Positions 21,511 to 35,570 of a stretch of 64,000 bases of DNA are shown one piece after another. The stretch is taken from contig VWPU01009547.1 in assembly GCA_013398955.1 (NCBI GenBank), forward strand, positions 1-64,000, written 5' to 3'. This DNA comes from Callaeas wilsoni. Lineage: Eukaryota > Chordata > Aves > Passeriformes > Callaeidae. The notes under the pieces are model-generated. The model saw nothing but the letters and a program-made list of their open reading frames with translations, was not told the origin of the DNA and searched no databases. Each line of letters opens with the position of its first letter. The stretch's first letter is position 1. A program made the position numbers and the translations under genes.

Positions 21511-24500
21511 TCTGTAAATTATAATCTCTGTATTATCTGATCAATATTGAATATCTATCCAGGAGTCTTTTGATACTCTGCGAAAGTGGGAGTTTGTAAT
21601 AGCTGAACCATTTACAATAATGACTAGGCCTGAATTTGAATGTGTGATCATGATTCTTAAAATTCTCTGGTATACCTAGGAAAATACAAATTTGCCAACT
21701 AAATTAAAGGCTGTATTTTCTAGATGGTAATGTAATAACTTGGCACAGACAAGCTTTTACTACCAGAAAAGAGACTGTCAAAATTCAGCTCTTTCCAGCA
21801 AGTTGTAGAACCTTAAACTTTGTTTCTGAAGCGCTTTCCTAACAGTGTTATCCTGAATAACATAACATTGCTGGTGGTGTTCTTACTGTTCAGTTAACGT
21901 GGAAAAAACAGCCAAGTGCAATGTTAAAGCTGTAGCAGCATAAGCAGTTTTTCAGTGAATGCAGCCATTGGCCACGGCTGTGAGCTCAGGAAGGAAAGAT
22001 TCAGACTCATTATGAGCTTGCAGTGAATTGAGCTAAATTGAAGAGTTGTAAGTGAAGGTCTGGTCAGCATGTTGAAGTGAGTTAGCACCATTTGGCTACT
22101 AAATCTTATGCAGATAAGCAGTAGATTAAAACATATAACCATAGATTGAAAATACTGTCAGCTGAATCTATTTGGAATTAATTCTGAATTTGTTAAATTG
22201 TTGCAAGCAATTACTTCTACAGAGGAGTGTCCAGAGCCAGCAGTACTCTTCCAATTGGCTAAAGTCCTGCTGCTGGATTTCCACAGCTGTGATCTGCTCC
22301 AGAATGACAGAAGAGAATATTCCAAGTAGCTGATTCCCAAAACGTTTAATGCCTTAGTGATGAAAATACCTATTTTTCATTCTGAATATGCACAAGGAGC
22401 ACACATGTAAATTCTGAAATGAAATAGTCTGAGCTACTGCATTTTATTTGGCTTAAGGATGGTCCTAAAAGTGCAATGCAAAACCTGAGCATGGTTTTGC
22501 TGAATGACCTGTTTGTTTTGTGTGTTTTGAAATCCCTGTTTGGTTCTGCCATTATTTTGTTTTTTAATGGAAGCTCCAGCTCATGCATAACATGATAGCG
22601 GCGAGAGCTGAAGCTCTGAGCATGCAGGGCTGCCTTGATGATGTCCTTATGTCTCTGCATGATCCCACAGCAGTTGTATTCCCCTTCTGGGAAGTTATGC
22701 CAGATTCACAAGGATGTAGTAGAGATAATCAAATTGTGATCTTAACTGCTTAATACTTCATAATTCGGGGGTGAGGGGTGCTGATGGGTGAAAAGCATTA
22801 GGAGTATGTTCTATGGGAACTCCTGTGAAATTCCATGGATTTCACCATGAGGTAAGTGTGGGGAATCTCATTCTGCAATCACTTAAAGACAAACGAAGAT
22901 AAAAGAAAATCCTAGGGGTGCAGTGGATGGTTTCATCTCTCCATGAAGACACTGTGAATTGTAAGATACTAACAGAGACAGAGTCATAGCTCTGTGGGCA
23001 CTGACTGTTTTGGATGGGATGGATTTGCTGACCACAGCCAAGGAAAGGATGTTTTTGGAGAAGGAGAATGACTTCCAGTATGTATTATCCAAGCCATGTT
23101 TCGGTCACAATTTGCTCTCATTGGAGAATAGTAAAACATCCTGGCACTTGCAGACAACCATATTTCAAGTGGCTCTTAGTCAGCTGGGAGGGGAACATAA
23201 TTTTGTTTAGGATATGTTTTGCTGTCAGGATTTTATGGAAGGACATGGAAACACCTGTGCAGCAGAAGCTGCCGTGACTTTAGCATTCATTTTCTACCTG
23301 CCATGCTTGTCAGTAGCTCTCCTCCAGAACTGGTTTTGTTCACATGTTCTCATTGATGGCATGCATTTTTTCAATAGCCTGAACGCTAAGAAATGTTAGG
23401 TTTGTGTTTCATGTCTGTGCTTCAGAGATAATTCAGAAACTCCCTTCTTTTATATATCTATACTGTTTTGTTCTAGCTAAGCTTTTGCTCAGCAGCTCCA
23501 ATAAGAAACTGATTCTGGTCCTGTGGATACAGAGGAGTATCTTGCACAGACCATCATTCTTAAGGATCCACTTGCAGCTTTTTCATTGCAGTAAAAGCTG
23601 GTGTACACGACTCTGAATTGTTCCAAACTTGGTACCAGGAGGTGGCTATACCCTGTTTTCTGCACAGCGGTCTGTATTGCATACACTGTGCTAGGGTTAA
23701 GGGAGTGTTATTCCACTGCTCTGATTTCAGAAACTTCAGTAAGAACAGGAATAAATTACTAGGAGGAGTAAATGGACCAAGAAAGCTTGCTGCTTTTCCA
23801 TTAAAAGTTGTAGAAAGTCATTGCAGGATGCAGTGCTAGAATAGCAGGAAGCCAGTTTCTCCTATGCCCCTGGTCCTGATGTCCCTGCTGCCAGGAATCA
23901 GGGCCAGGTTTCTTTATTCAGGGCCTCATGAGGATTTGTGTTTATGTCTTATTTAGATGCTAACATGAGAAGGAGGAATGTTTATCTGAGGACAGGCAGA
24001 TGGGGGCAAGTCTCATTTGGGAGTGGAATGGCTTATCCTAAGAAAGCATGAATAGGGAGACTGTATTTATAGAAACTTTATAGGTAATAAAACATAAATT
24101 AAAAATCAGGCCATAGAGAACTTAATTTGTATGCTGACTTCAGAAAGATTCATAAGTTCTGTAAGTAAGTTATTTCTGTAGAGGCAGCTTTATGCACCTC
24201 TGAAATGTGAAGCCTTGTGTGAGGTGTCTGCTCTGTATCGTGTGCTTTTTGGCACAAAACTGCAGCTGAAAGACTCAGTCACTTAATCCTGTTAGTTAGC
24301 AGCACCCCAGCATCAATTTAAGGCATTTTATAAATTCTTCAAAGTTTTCTTGTGCTGTTACACCAGGGGGTGCTGTCTTGCAACTGATAAATTTTGGGAG
24401 GTTGTTTTTTGTTGTCTGTTTTTCAAAGAGTTAAGGAAGAAAGTAAAGGATCTGGTGCAGGGATGTGCTTCCAGTTTTGTCATATAAGCAGTAGAGAGTA

Positions 24501-25080
24501 ATTTTGGCCCCCTCTTGGGGTCACTTTCCATTGGTTTTTGTATATTTTTAGGTTGCCTAGCTAAGTGTAAGCAGTGCACAGCAATTCACAGCTCAGATTA
24601 CTAATACAGTACATCTGTTCAAACACTGCCTTTTCTCTAGAGATTTTACTTTTCTAAAGCACAGTGAGATAGATTTGGCTGTATACAGCTGGCCTAGGGA
24701 GGATCTGCCATTTGAGAGACATGAAAATGAATTTACTAAAAAAGGGATGTAGGTGTAATATAAGAAATTCTAGCTGTAACTTTGCCTGTACATTTGTAAT
24801 ACTAACCTAAGCCATTTTCCGTTTGAGCAAAGCCATAAAATATCTACTGTATTTCACTAGATATTTCTCCTGATTTTTTTTTTTTCATATTCTGTAGCTT
24901 GTGATTTTTAACCTTTTCAAAACTCTGTCTATATTTTTTTTAATTTTATCAGTGATCCACAATTGTTAATAATAGAATGGAATTGCTACCAAAATGCGAT
25001 TTCTTGTGTTTTGAAAGATCAGCATAATTCTTCCAGCCATAGTTTGTAGATATTTTATAATTTGGTTATAAAGTACAAAT

Positions 25081-25098
25081 ATTTTATATATATAAAAT
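25081..25098. repeat. Perfect 18-bp AT palindrome
   Basis: ATTTTATATATATAAAAT is self-complementary. It is simple AT-rich sequence and could arise by chance. Confidence 0.7.
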
Positions 25099-26998
25099 GT
25101 AGACATTTTATACGTGTCTAAACCAGTTACTTTAGACAGGTATAAGATCTGCAGTTTCTGTGGTTTGTGAGTGCCTGTGTTGCTCTTTCTTTCACTGAAA
25201 TTTCATTTAGGGGAAGCAGAACATGCTAAGCTTATTGTTATCCTGCCCCCAACACAAAAGCAGTGTTAGTGGGTCTCACTGTTCCTCCATCTTATTCACA
25301 GTGGGTTTCAGGTTTGATGTTTCAGGTTTTTCCTGTAATAGGTGATCAAAGTCTTCTACAGTAAATGGTCACACTACATCTTTTCACTAAAAATGTGGTC
25401 TCTTCTCTTTCTGAGGTCTTACAGTAACAGAAAGATTTGTAAGCATTCTGTCATGCTTCTAATTTTAGTTACGTCCAAAGTTTGGAGATTACTTTCAAAA
25501 TGCAGTAACGAGTTCTTAATCTGATCTTTCAGACTAAGTTCTGTCACTCATATTTAGACAAAAGAATAAACAATTATTTCTGCTGTGTTGTTCTTAAGCT
25601 ATATGTAAATATTTTATTACTTCGTAGAAGTTTCACTTAGATGGGATTCCCTGTGTCCTTTTGTTTTTTCCTTCCTTGATTTTAAATGTTTTTCATTGAC
25701 AATGATCTCTAACGTGATCAGTCCAAAACTACCATGATGTGTTGCATAGGCATCCCTACTTTTAATTGTTTTTCAAATGAAATTCTTTTTTTTAATATCC
25801 ATTGAATTCAGTGGTACTAGTGGACCAGTTTCCTCTGAGCTATGACTAGAAGAGATGAAAGGGTTGTTCATATGCAGAAGCATGCACCATTTCGCAGGAG
25901 ATTCTTTTTTGAGGCTAGGAATGGTGGAAGGCCGGCCTACATAAGCCCCTTCAAACTGTGGAGGGTAGAATTGTCACTTCAGAGGTGTCTCAACTTGTGG
26001 CAGAGCTCTGTGGGACCTATGGGCACTGAAAACCCACTGAGTTCATCTGTTTTAATGATGTAGTGCATGGTTTTAGGTGTGGTCTGCTTTGCATGTACAG
26101 TAGTCTGCGATGCGCTTGAGCTTAGCGCAGCTTTCCTCCTGGTGGGACCTGAAGCTGTGACCCAGGGCACTGCCCTGTGCCTCGCTTGCAGTGTGGCTGC
26201 CAGCACCTCCAGCAGTTAGGTCTGTCTGTGGGATGTGCACCTGGGACCAGGACCTGGCAGCGGCTTCATTCCTGGTCAAAACCAATCCGGGACATGCAGT
26301 GCCAGAATGGCAACAGGTCAGATGAGATCAAAGCTGATCTCCAGGCTGGTGTCCAGACTTCAGCCATGAACTAACCTCTGTCTTTCCTACTTCATGCAGA
26401 GAAGTAGCTGCCTGCTCTAGGCTTTACCCTATGCTCTGAGACCTTTCAGGCTGTTCCTGTCAGTAAGAGGCTGTTCTACATCATCAGGCATCTTGTCAAG
26501 AGACCAAATGTACAGTTCTCTGTACCAGATGGGAGTTATGCTCTGGGCTTCCATCTATTAGATCTTAAGCACCATCTTTGCTTGTTTACAGTACTCCAAT
26601 ATCTGAAAACTGCAACTTGAAATGGTCCACTTTATTTATTGTCTGTTATGCACAGATTTGATACCAACCAGGAAGGCAGATGACCTGGTTTATTTGGATT
26701 GTGCAGCTGATGTTGTCACCATTTAGAAAGCGAGGGTTTTCACTGGCTCCTTACAATTACATCCACATTGACATGAATTATTGTTCTAAGGAGAAAGAGT
26801 GGGGTTTTGAAGTCTTGTCATCTTCAAGGATTCTGTATCCCTTCATCCATGCTTGATCTTGAGGGAGAAGGGAAGGCAGCTTGAATCTGTAACAGATAGC
26901 ACATGCAGCAAAGCACTATCACTGGTGGCTTCAGACTGGCTGCAAGGTCCCACACCTGTGCCCAGGGAGAGTCTTGCTGACTGCACTCGCTCCTAAAA

Positions 26999-27060
26999 CC
27001 CCTATAAACTTTCCATAAATATACCCCTATAAATAAACCTATAAAATTTCTATAAATCTA
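26999..27060. repeat. Degenerate TATAAA-type tandem repeat
   Basis: Words CCTATAAACTT, CCATAAATA, CCCTATAAATAAA, CCTATAAAATTT and CTATAAATC follow each other at irregular 10-16 base spacing. This is a short decayed tandem array. Confidence 0.6.
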
Positions 27061-29000
27061 GTCTTCCCCAGTTTACTAGGCTGCATTCAGGCAGCTGTTT
27101 ACCTGCTCAGATAGCACCTATCTGCCAATAAAAACTGATGTGGGAGCATTCTGCTTTTCTGGTTCATCCAATGTAAACTTGGTAAAGATTGTCTCAGAAG
27201 AGCAATTTCACCCTGAATATGGTAGCTGGTTCCCTGTGCCATCCTGTACTATCCCATGAGACGTGTGTCTGTCTCTTGCCTAAATTTCTGACATGTAGGT
27301 ACCATCAAGGTGATTGACAAAACTGAAATTTTCTTTCTTATAATTTACTTATATAAATATTCCCATCATGGAAAACAGATTCACCTTTTACTCAGATTAT
27401 CAGGAATTGCCTTGGATTCCTAAGTGGGATTTTTGTAATACCATATCAAACTTTCTTTTAAATATGCAAACAAAAAAGCTATTAAAACTTTAAGGTGTTT
27501 GACCTGATAGTTTAGTGTTTGCGTTTTCAAGCATGTAACGCTATGTTAATGCATCTTTACCGAGAGATACAATTATTGCAGGGTTTGGATGCCTGATCCA
27601 TAAGTAAGAACAGGTGCTTTTTTCCTACGCCTGTTCTCACTTGCACTTTGAGACGCACAAATTCAGCAGTGCTACTATATCCAGCCTAAATAAATGGGAA
27701 TGTTACCGTAGAAACGCCATCGCGCTGGGAGAGGTACGGAACCACAGAAACCTGCTCTTGCAGCAGGCAGGTGCTAAAAGCACATGAAGACATTTATCAG
27801 TTAATCTGTCAAGCTTAATATTTATGGAAATACCAGATCATGTGAGGCTATGGAATGCGTTTCTTAATTAAGTGAAAAATCAGGAATTGCCTGTGTTCCA
27901 GCCAGTTCCTCATGTGTTACTGTAAAACATGAAGATACAAGCCCTAACAAAAACATACTTTTATTTCTGGAAGGAAAGTAGTCCCTAACTTCCCAAGCTG
28001 TATGTATTAAAACACATAAATAACAAAGCTGCAAATCTTGTTTAACCTTTCCTTTTTTTTTAACAATGTATTTTTACATTGACAGTTTTCTTGGAAATTA
28101 TTGGAGTTTATAGTTGAGGCAACTATGTTTTCAAAAGCTTATAACTGATTTTTGTAGCAGCATTTAATGGATGGTACCTGGGAGCAGGTCTTGAGGATGA
28201 AACAGATTTCTGCAATTTGTCTCATACATCCAGGAAATCACTTTAGGACCTCAGTTTCGTAGCTGTGGAGGTAGGCTGCCACCTTTGTGAAGTGTTCTGA
28301 GATCTGCTGGTGAAAAGTTCTGTAGTCAACAGTCCCCACTTTCTTTGTCATCACCAAAGGGGCAGGTAGTTGATCTTAGATTTCAGAGATAGCTCTGGGT
28401 GAGTACAAGAAGACAGAGCTGGGAGCTGGATGGCTGTGAACACCTTGCTCTGATAAGCAGCAGGCTGAAGAACAGAGGCTCTGCCAGCTCCGTGATGCAA
28501 TTTCCATTTTGCTGTAGTTTCGTGTGAAGACGGTAAGTTCTCAGTCCAGCAAGACTAGTTTTTGACATGCACAAAAGCTAATGAACAGTCGGGTAAGTGA
28601 TGTGTTGTTTAGCAGTGGCAGGACAAAGCTGCAACAGAGACAGCCTGGTGTGTTTCAAGTGACCTTTCTCGTGAGCCAAGGAAAGGAAATGGATAGATAA
28701 TTGAAAGCTGGGCTTCTCAGACTTGTCCTGCTGCTCCCATGCCACCAGAGTGAAAAGACTTGCGCAAACACCTTGTTCGTTACAGTGAAAGCATATTTTC
28801 TAGCTCTGTTTTCCAGTTTGTCTTTAGCAGAGACAGGCACAGCCACTTTTGGAGGGCAGATGCAATCGTCCTGTTGGCATTTGTAGGCAGCGCTTTGGAA
28901 GCTCTTCTTCTTGCTAGACTGTTCCTGTTAAATCAGGTGCACATCCCTGGATGCAGAGGGCCAAATCCACTTCTAGGGGGCTGCACCTCGTGTGTGTTTC

Positions 29001-29635
29001 AATGCCTTTGAGGGACTCTGACCTTCCTGCAAAACCCTTGTCACCATCTTGTCCCAGGGAACCCAGGTGCAAAAAGGGGCAGCAGGAGAGCAATCCTCAG
29101 GAATGGCACCCTCAGCTCCCCCCCTTCTTTTAGGCCATGGGCCCCAAACAGCCATATTTGGCCACATACATCCCATAGGAGTGGTCTCCTGATGTCACAA
29201 GCCATATTGCTGCCACTTTTTGGGGCTCTAAGAACACAGGAACCCCAGCAGCGAGCCCACAGTTGGCTGAGGTAAAGCCCTCAGGTTCCAAGGATGCCTG
29301 AAACCAAGAGGTCCAAGACCAAAATGTCTGGCTGCCCATCTTTGTGGGGAGGGACAGAAGACACGTGGCTGCAGGAACCGCAGAGGAAGAAGAGGCCTCT
29401 TCAGATGGGGATACCATCAGCCTCATGGACTCTCTGGCTGAGGGTGTGGAGCCCATGGAGGAGGGTGCACCTCCAGCAGAGTTTCCCTGGCACCAACACT
29501 CGATGCCAGGGCTCCCTTCCGTGCCACCTTGGCACAGGCATCACAGGAGCACCCGTCCCAGCCTCTGCCCCTGGCCATCCTGCCAGCTCACCCAGCCAAT
29601 TCCCAGCAGCAGCGATCCTTGTGTTCATTGCCAGG
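29001..29635. other. GC-richer unassigned segment upstream of a CR1 tail
   Basis: Base composition rises and stop codons are sparse in several frames on both strands (for example + frames 29294-29665 and 29344-29661, and a minus frame 29130-29456). One + frame reads an acidic stretch, GTAEEEEASSDGDTISL. I recognise no protein, and open frames on both strands argue for composition rather than coding. It could be an old element or a pseudogene. Confidence 0.4.
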
Positions 29636-29700
29636 GTGTTGTGGGCTGTGCATTGGACTAGATGACTTAAAGGTCCCTTCCAACCCAGACCATCCCGTGA
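29636..29700 (+). mobile_element. CR1-type 3' tail
   Basis: The end of this segment reads TTGGACTAGATGACTTAAAGG followed by TCCCTTCCAACCCAGACC, which is the standard CR1 3' end in sense orientation. The sequence immediately to the left is not typical CR1, so it may be a short truncated copy or another element carrying a CR1 tail. Confidence 0.75.
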
Positions 29701-32174
29701 GTCAATGCTTCAGTATATTCCACCAACCTTCAGTTGTCCCAGGTTGCAAAGAAACCAAGCTGATTAAGGGAAGCTTAGAGGCCCAGATTTTGCTGTTTTA
29801 GGGAAAATCTGCAAATTGACATGTGCTTCACCTGAGGAAAGACAGAAGGGCTTTGTGTTCATCGAAAAAAGGAGGAGCAGTGGAGTTGGATCTTCCTTCA
29901 AAGAACTGTTAAATTCCCCTGGAAATGTTTAGCTGACTCTGCTTGATTCGGTTATGATAAACTTTGTGGGGAAGTAATTTCTTCAGCTTTCTGTGATACT
30001 ATCCTGTAGCTACCTTTATGTCAAAGGTTAGTAACCCCGAATTGTTCAGGAATCCTTTAGTGGCACTGTCCTCTGCCTCAGAAGTGCCCAAATCTTACCA
30101 AAGCAAGGGAATATGTACTTTGCTGGCCTAAAATATGTTATGTGCAATCACTGTAGTTACTTGAATTACAGACAGGGCTTTTTAACTTTATGCTTTGCAG
30201 TATATGATGTATTTTTAAAGTGACCTAAAAATGCACTGAAATAATTAGGAGCTGGAAGTGCAATGACATCTAAAGAAATGTGGCTGTCCGCTAAACTCCT
30301 GGCAGCGCTCATTCACGAAAGGTTTCTGCCCTAAAACTCTACTACATGGAGGGCGTGAATGACATTGGGAACAGAGGTATGTTGTGGTGTGGGTCTGTAT
30401 CACAAGTTCAAAGTTTTCCTGGGTGATGTAAGTGATGCAGCTATTACAACCACTTGTCTCTTCATGTTTTTGATGGCAGTCTTAAATGTGATAGAGCTCT
30501 AACATTATAGATTATCACAGAAAGTTCTGTCATCTCAAAAGTATGTTGAACTGGTGCCACTCACATAGAGGAGTTCCATGGAACCATTTCAAAATCCAGC
30601 TGGGTTTTGTAGATTGCCCAATGGAGATCCAATGCATTTTTGTTTGACTGCTTGTATCTATATTATGTTCCTGTGTCTGAAATTAATTCTGGTGCTTACG
30701 ACTGAGCAAAAGATACCTATCTCTCTGAAGTTCCACTAAGCCTCAGCTTTCATAACTTAAGCAGCTACTTAGAGAAATGGGTCTTGTCTTAGTTCTTTCC
30801 GTGCAGAATTTGTGTGATGAAAACAGGATTTAAGCTTGGGAATAACTGGCTGATGATCATCTCTGCCCTGCTTGGATCCAAGCAAGTATCACCTCATGCA
30901 CAGCCACGCTGCAGTGTCAGCACTGCAGTAACGGAGTGTGAATTCAGATTTCCTCAGTGCTAGTTTGGGACTAGTACATCAGATCATCGATAAGGCAGAC
31001 AAGGAAGGTTGTCATTCCCTAGAGATTGGTCCTGAAGTGGAGAGGAAGCTTGGTGGTGTCCCAGTCAGAGCCAGGTGAGAGCTTCTTGGAAACATAAGCA
31101 AGATGGAATCTTGAAACCTGGAGTGTGAGAGGTTTGGGGCTGGCTGAGGCTGGGCTGTTGCTCCCCACAGGAGAAGCACAAGGAGGACTGGACCTGGGGG
31201 CAATGGGAGGGTTGTAAATGGTTTTTCCTCTAGTGCATTCATTACAATATCTACAGGCAAGTGCTAACCATGCTTGGAGTAGCAGGTATTCCCGGTTGTC
31301 TTGGGATCGAGCCCTCAGCTGATATCCTTAGAACAAACCTCTTGTATCTCTTGCAAATTTGCAGAAGCCTGTTTCTACATAAAAGCTTAGCAGTCCTCAT
31401 CTAAAGGGGATTAAGGGTCTCTGCCAGGGACTGTGTTGTATTTTGAAACCCAGGTACTGTGTGTTTCCTTCCACAAATGTTCACGACTGTACATAATGTA
31501 GCAATATGTAACTGAAACGAGGGTGCTCCTTGGTTCCCCTGCGTCAGTAAAACCCACAGGGATGAGCACTTCCCCATTCACACACAGGCCCACGTACTCT
31601 CAGAGCACCTGAAGCTTTTTAAAAGGGTCTATTACTCTAAATTTCTTGAAAACTTCCGGAAAATTAAAAATCAATCAATTTTCTCGATCTCTGTCAAATT
31701 GTAATCTTATGGAAGTACTTTTTGTGCCCAAAGAGAAGGACTGTGACAGGAGACAAATGCAGTCATTTACCCTGGCAGACTCATTCTCTGCCTGACCTCA
31801 CCTCAATGGCATTTTGAAAGTGTGGGTGCGTTATTTTGTTCAGGTGAATCACTCAAAATTACCGTTTGTCTGAAAGAGTTTATCAAAAACTAATGGGATT
31901 TTGCAGAATAAATGGCTTCACAATTCTTCATCTAGCAGATTGCTGAGAGATGACATGAGTCTCTGAGGTATTTATTAATTTCTGTGGGCAGCTCTGAATA
32001 TAAGAAAGGCACGTGCTTGAAACTTTTCTACAGGAAGTCTTACACTCTTTGCTTATCAGTGAGGAGTTTCTAAGGCACAGTCAAAATGCCAATCATCTAT
32101 TTATCTGCTGCCTACAACACTGTTTGTAACATAAGACTATTTTTAATAAAGAATTCAAATTTTCTAAGAGTAAA

Positions 32175-32200
32175 TTTCTAAAAATTAGAATTTTTAGAAA
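32175..32200. repeat. Perfect inverted repeat, 12-bp arms, 2-bp loop
   Basis: Left arm TTTCTAAAAATT (32175-32186) and right arm AATTTTTAGAAA (32189-32200) are exact reverse complements around AG. The surrounding DNA is AT-rich. Confidence 0.85.
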
Positions 32201-35200
32201 GTTCTTTGGAACACTATTTTCTGAACAATCAGTCTTTTCTACCAGCTCAGAACACTGGTGGATGCATAGCTCCTGAGAGGTAGGAGAAGGGTTTCTCAGG
32301 GACTTGGAAGAAAATGGTAGCCATGATGCTGACTCTTCTCAGAAATTTATAAAGCAGTTAGAATACAGCGTGAAGTTTTGATACCACATGTAATTATACA
32401 CTAGAGGCAAGTGTCTATTTAATCCTGAAGGGTAAGAGTGTTAAGTAGGCAGGGTAGAATTCGCCTATAAGGACTACTGCATTCTTTAATGATGCTGGAG
32501 CAGGGTAAAGCTTATTCTCTGCTTTTTGTCTCTACGTGTCAAAACATGAGCATGAATCAAAGTCGGTACGGTGCAAATGTGAAGCTGCAGTTTAATTCAT
32601 GCAAACTATGTCAGTGAGAGGGAACTCTCCATTCCCAAAAGGGACTCTTCACACTGGGCTTTAGCCAGACCGCTGTGTTAACTGTAGGCCAACTATTCCC
32701 ACTGTAAAATTGTGATTTGAATCTTACGTGGATTGGCAGATAGGTTTTATGGAGAAAGAGATGGTATGGTTGTAATATGTGCTAGACATGTATGCACCAC
32801 GATGTGCTATACCATCAGTTAACACTGCATTATCTGAGCCATGTTATAACAAGGGCTTCAACTGATTTTTGCCTTCTCTTTACCTGCTCTCGTGGATATT
32901 CTTATACACCAAGGAGCAAAGGGTTGTGAGAAAGAAACAAGGGAAGATTGTGTGTAGGAAGTGAAATTCCTTCTAATATTCTGTAATTCTGTAATTTTCC
33001 ATAATCACCTGTATAAGTGGCTTGCTTTTAGGGTTTTTTTATAAGTACTTAACAAATAATAATAAAGGCCCAGACAAAAACAAAAAAAAAAGGAAAGCAC
33101 AGGATCACTGTGAGATTGTTTTAATTTTGATGGTCAACAGAAAGACTGTTCAGCAGTGCAAGGGAAAATCAGATGGAAGTAGCCACTGTAAAATCAGGTG
33201 ATTTTTGATTAGTTTTTAGTAGAATGTTTCATTTTTAATAGATATTAAGATCTCTTTACATCATGTTGTAAATGCAAAATACTTTTAAAGTAGTTTTTTG
33301 TCGAGCATTCTGCAGATGGGGAGAGTTGATTGTCACTAATGAAGTGTTTTATGGCTTAGACCTTTGGTGGAATAAAAATGTTGGCTACTTTTGCCTGCAG
33401 GTTCTACACCAAAATCCTATATGCATTCACTAAGTTTAGTTTCCTCCTTTCTTACTGGCCTTGTTAATTAGTGAATACTGTGGGTTCCGTTATTGCATCT
33501 TCTTCATCCTGGATCATTATAGGGTCACTAAATGTAATTTTCCTTGTGGGTATATATTAGCTGTTCCTGCTCATTTCACAACATTGTAATTATGGAGAAA
33601 CCAGAGGTTTCAAATTATGAAAACAATTTGATTTAATTTAGATTCAGTGTCAGCTGTAGGGGGAAATCCTTTTATGCACCTACTTTGTCAGGTTTATGTT
33701 TTGCTGTATTTTTAATAGAAAAGGGCCTGGATTTACTGCTCCAATGCCTCATAGAAGGTAGGAATCTTGTGGTAGTGTCCTTTTTTCATAGCCAGTTGGT
33801 TTTGAGATAAAAGTGCACTTTAAATTAAATAATTCTTCTTTCACCAGGCAAATACAGCTGGGGTGCTGAGCAGGGCGCAGTGAAGGCGATGGTCAGTTCC
33901 CTCGAGGGCTGTGCTGTGCCATGAAGGAAAGAGGAACGCTGCTGCTTGAGGCCTCTTGCTCTGAGCTTTTCCTTTCCTCCCTTGAGGGGAGCCAGGTCCT
34001 GGCATAGGGATGGCTGCTGCCCAAAGGAGTTGTGTTCCTCCCTTGTGCTGTGTGAGCTGTTGGGAGAAACAGCAGCTTCAAAAAGATGGCAGCTGACTCC
34101 TCTGACTTTTCTGATCATGCTGGCATGGAATTGATTTCCCATCAAGGACATCTAAGAGAGGACTGCCCATGTTTTCCCTTTCCAAGTTTTCGGGGTGAGG
34201 GGTAGCACACCTTGCTTTGCACACACACCCTCCCTTACAGCATGTCCTCGTGCTGCTTGTATTCCTCTGGATGTCCCAAGGATGTACAGTTGTGCTCGAG
34301 AGGGAGGGTTGCCAGCAGATGCACACACTTTATCTGATTCTGGGAGAAATAAGGAGAAGTGGAAATACACATCTTTCACTGGCCAGTGGCAGAAATGATC
34401 CCAGCCAGGGTTAGTATTACACTGATCTCACTCGTGTAGTTGGCGTTTAAACCCAAGGATGACAGGTACCCTGTGGTGCTTCTGACAACAAACAAAGCAG
34501 GTACTGAGTACAGATTTGCACACAGTGCTGCTGTTGAAGCTCAGTTGTTTCTGTCTACAGAACATCCATTATTCCAGTCCTTAGGCTCTGATCATCAGGA
34601 AACAGCTACTGCGCGAGTGCTGCAGTTGGAACAAATCCCTGAAGTGTCTGAGGGCCCTAAGCCCATTTCACCTCTACCCATGCATCAAAAATGAACTCAT
34701 GTCTCCAGCGACTTAACTTTCTGCACCACCAGTCTCTAGCCCTCTCTGTAATGCTCTTATTTCTGGATGGGTCACAGGGGATCCTCTCAGGCTTTTAATC
34801 TGTAGCTTATTTTTTAAAGATTTATTTTTTTGCAAGACTACCACCAGTGTTCATCACAGGCCAGCAACCATGGAAGTGAGCTGGACAACTGGAAGTGTTT
34901 CTACTTTTTCTCCAGTGCTTATCTGTGATGAGGCTGCTTTGAAGGATTCAAGTCATTTGCAAACATCATCTTAAAACTGCAGGCGCTTAATTGTTTGCAG
35001 TGGAAATGTGTGAGAGAAAATGAGGTGCAACCAGCAAACCCTTGATGGTGCAGAAAATCTGGGGTTTTTTTTCTGTAGGAGAGCCTTGTTTCCATGGCTA
35101 CCCTTTGTTAAGATTCCTGCTGTTGGCATCAACTTTAATTCTGCAAGTACCAGAGGGTGCCCAGCTGTGGGATGGTGTGGTCTCAGGCAGGCGATGGGGG

Positions 35201-35570
35201 CAAGGCTTTTCCCTGCACATACAAGCAACACCTCTTTTGCTGGGCTCTGCTAAACCCCTCTCCCTGGTTTTAAAGAAGGCAATCTCACATTTCTTTCTGT
35301 GCCTTCTTCTCCCTCCAGCAAACTTTCCCACTTCAGGGACGCACTGCCACAACAGGCAAATTAATTAAGCCAAGAAACCTTAAAGAAAACACTGAGCTTT
35401 CTCCCTGCTGCCAATTCAAGACAGTATAGCCAAGGGAACACCGGAATTCTTGCTCTGATCCCTCTGCTCACCCCGTGTTCAGTCTGTATCCTGCTAAAAA
35501 ACTGCAAAGAGAAAACCAAGCCCCAACCAAAACAAAACAACCCCTGTCTCTTGGAACTGCTCCTAATTTC

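Larger units (their letters stand above)
21511..29000. other. Intergenic, no gene recognised
   Basis: About 7.5 kb of mostly AT-rich unique sequence follows COPB1. No reading frame looks like a known protein. Small landmarks are a perfect AT palindrome at 25081-25098, a degenerate CCTATAAA-type repeat at 26999-27060 and a CpG-containing segment near 27640-27740 that may be conserved non-coding sequence. Confidence 0.7.
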
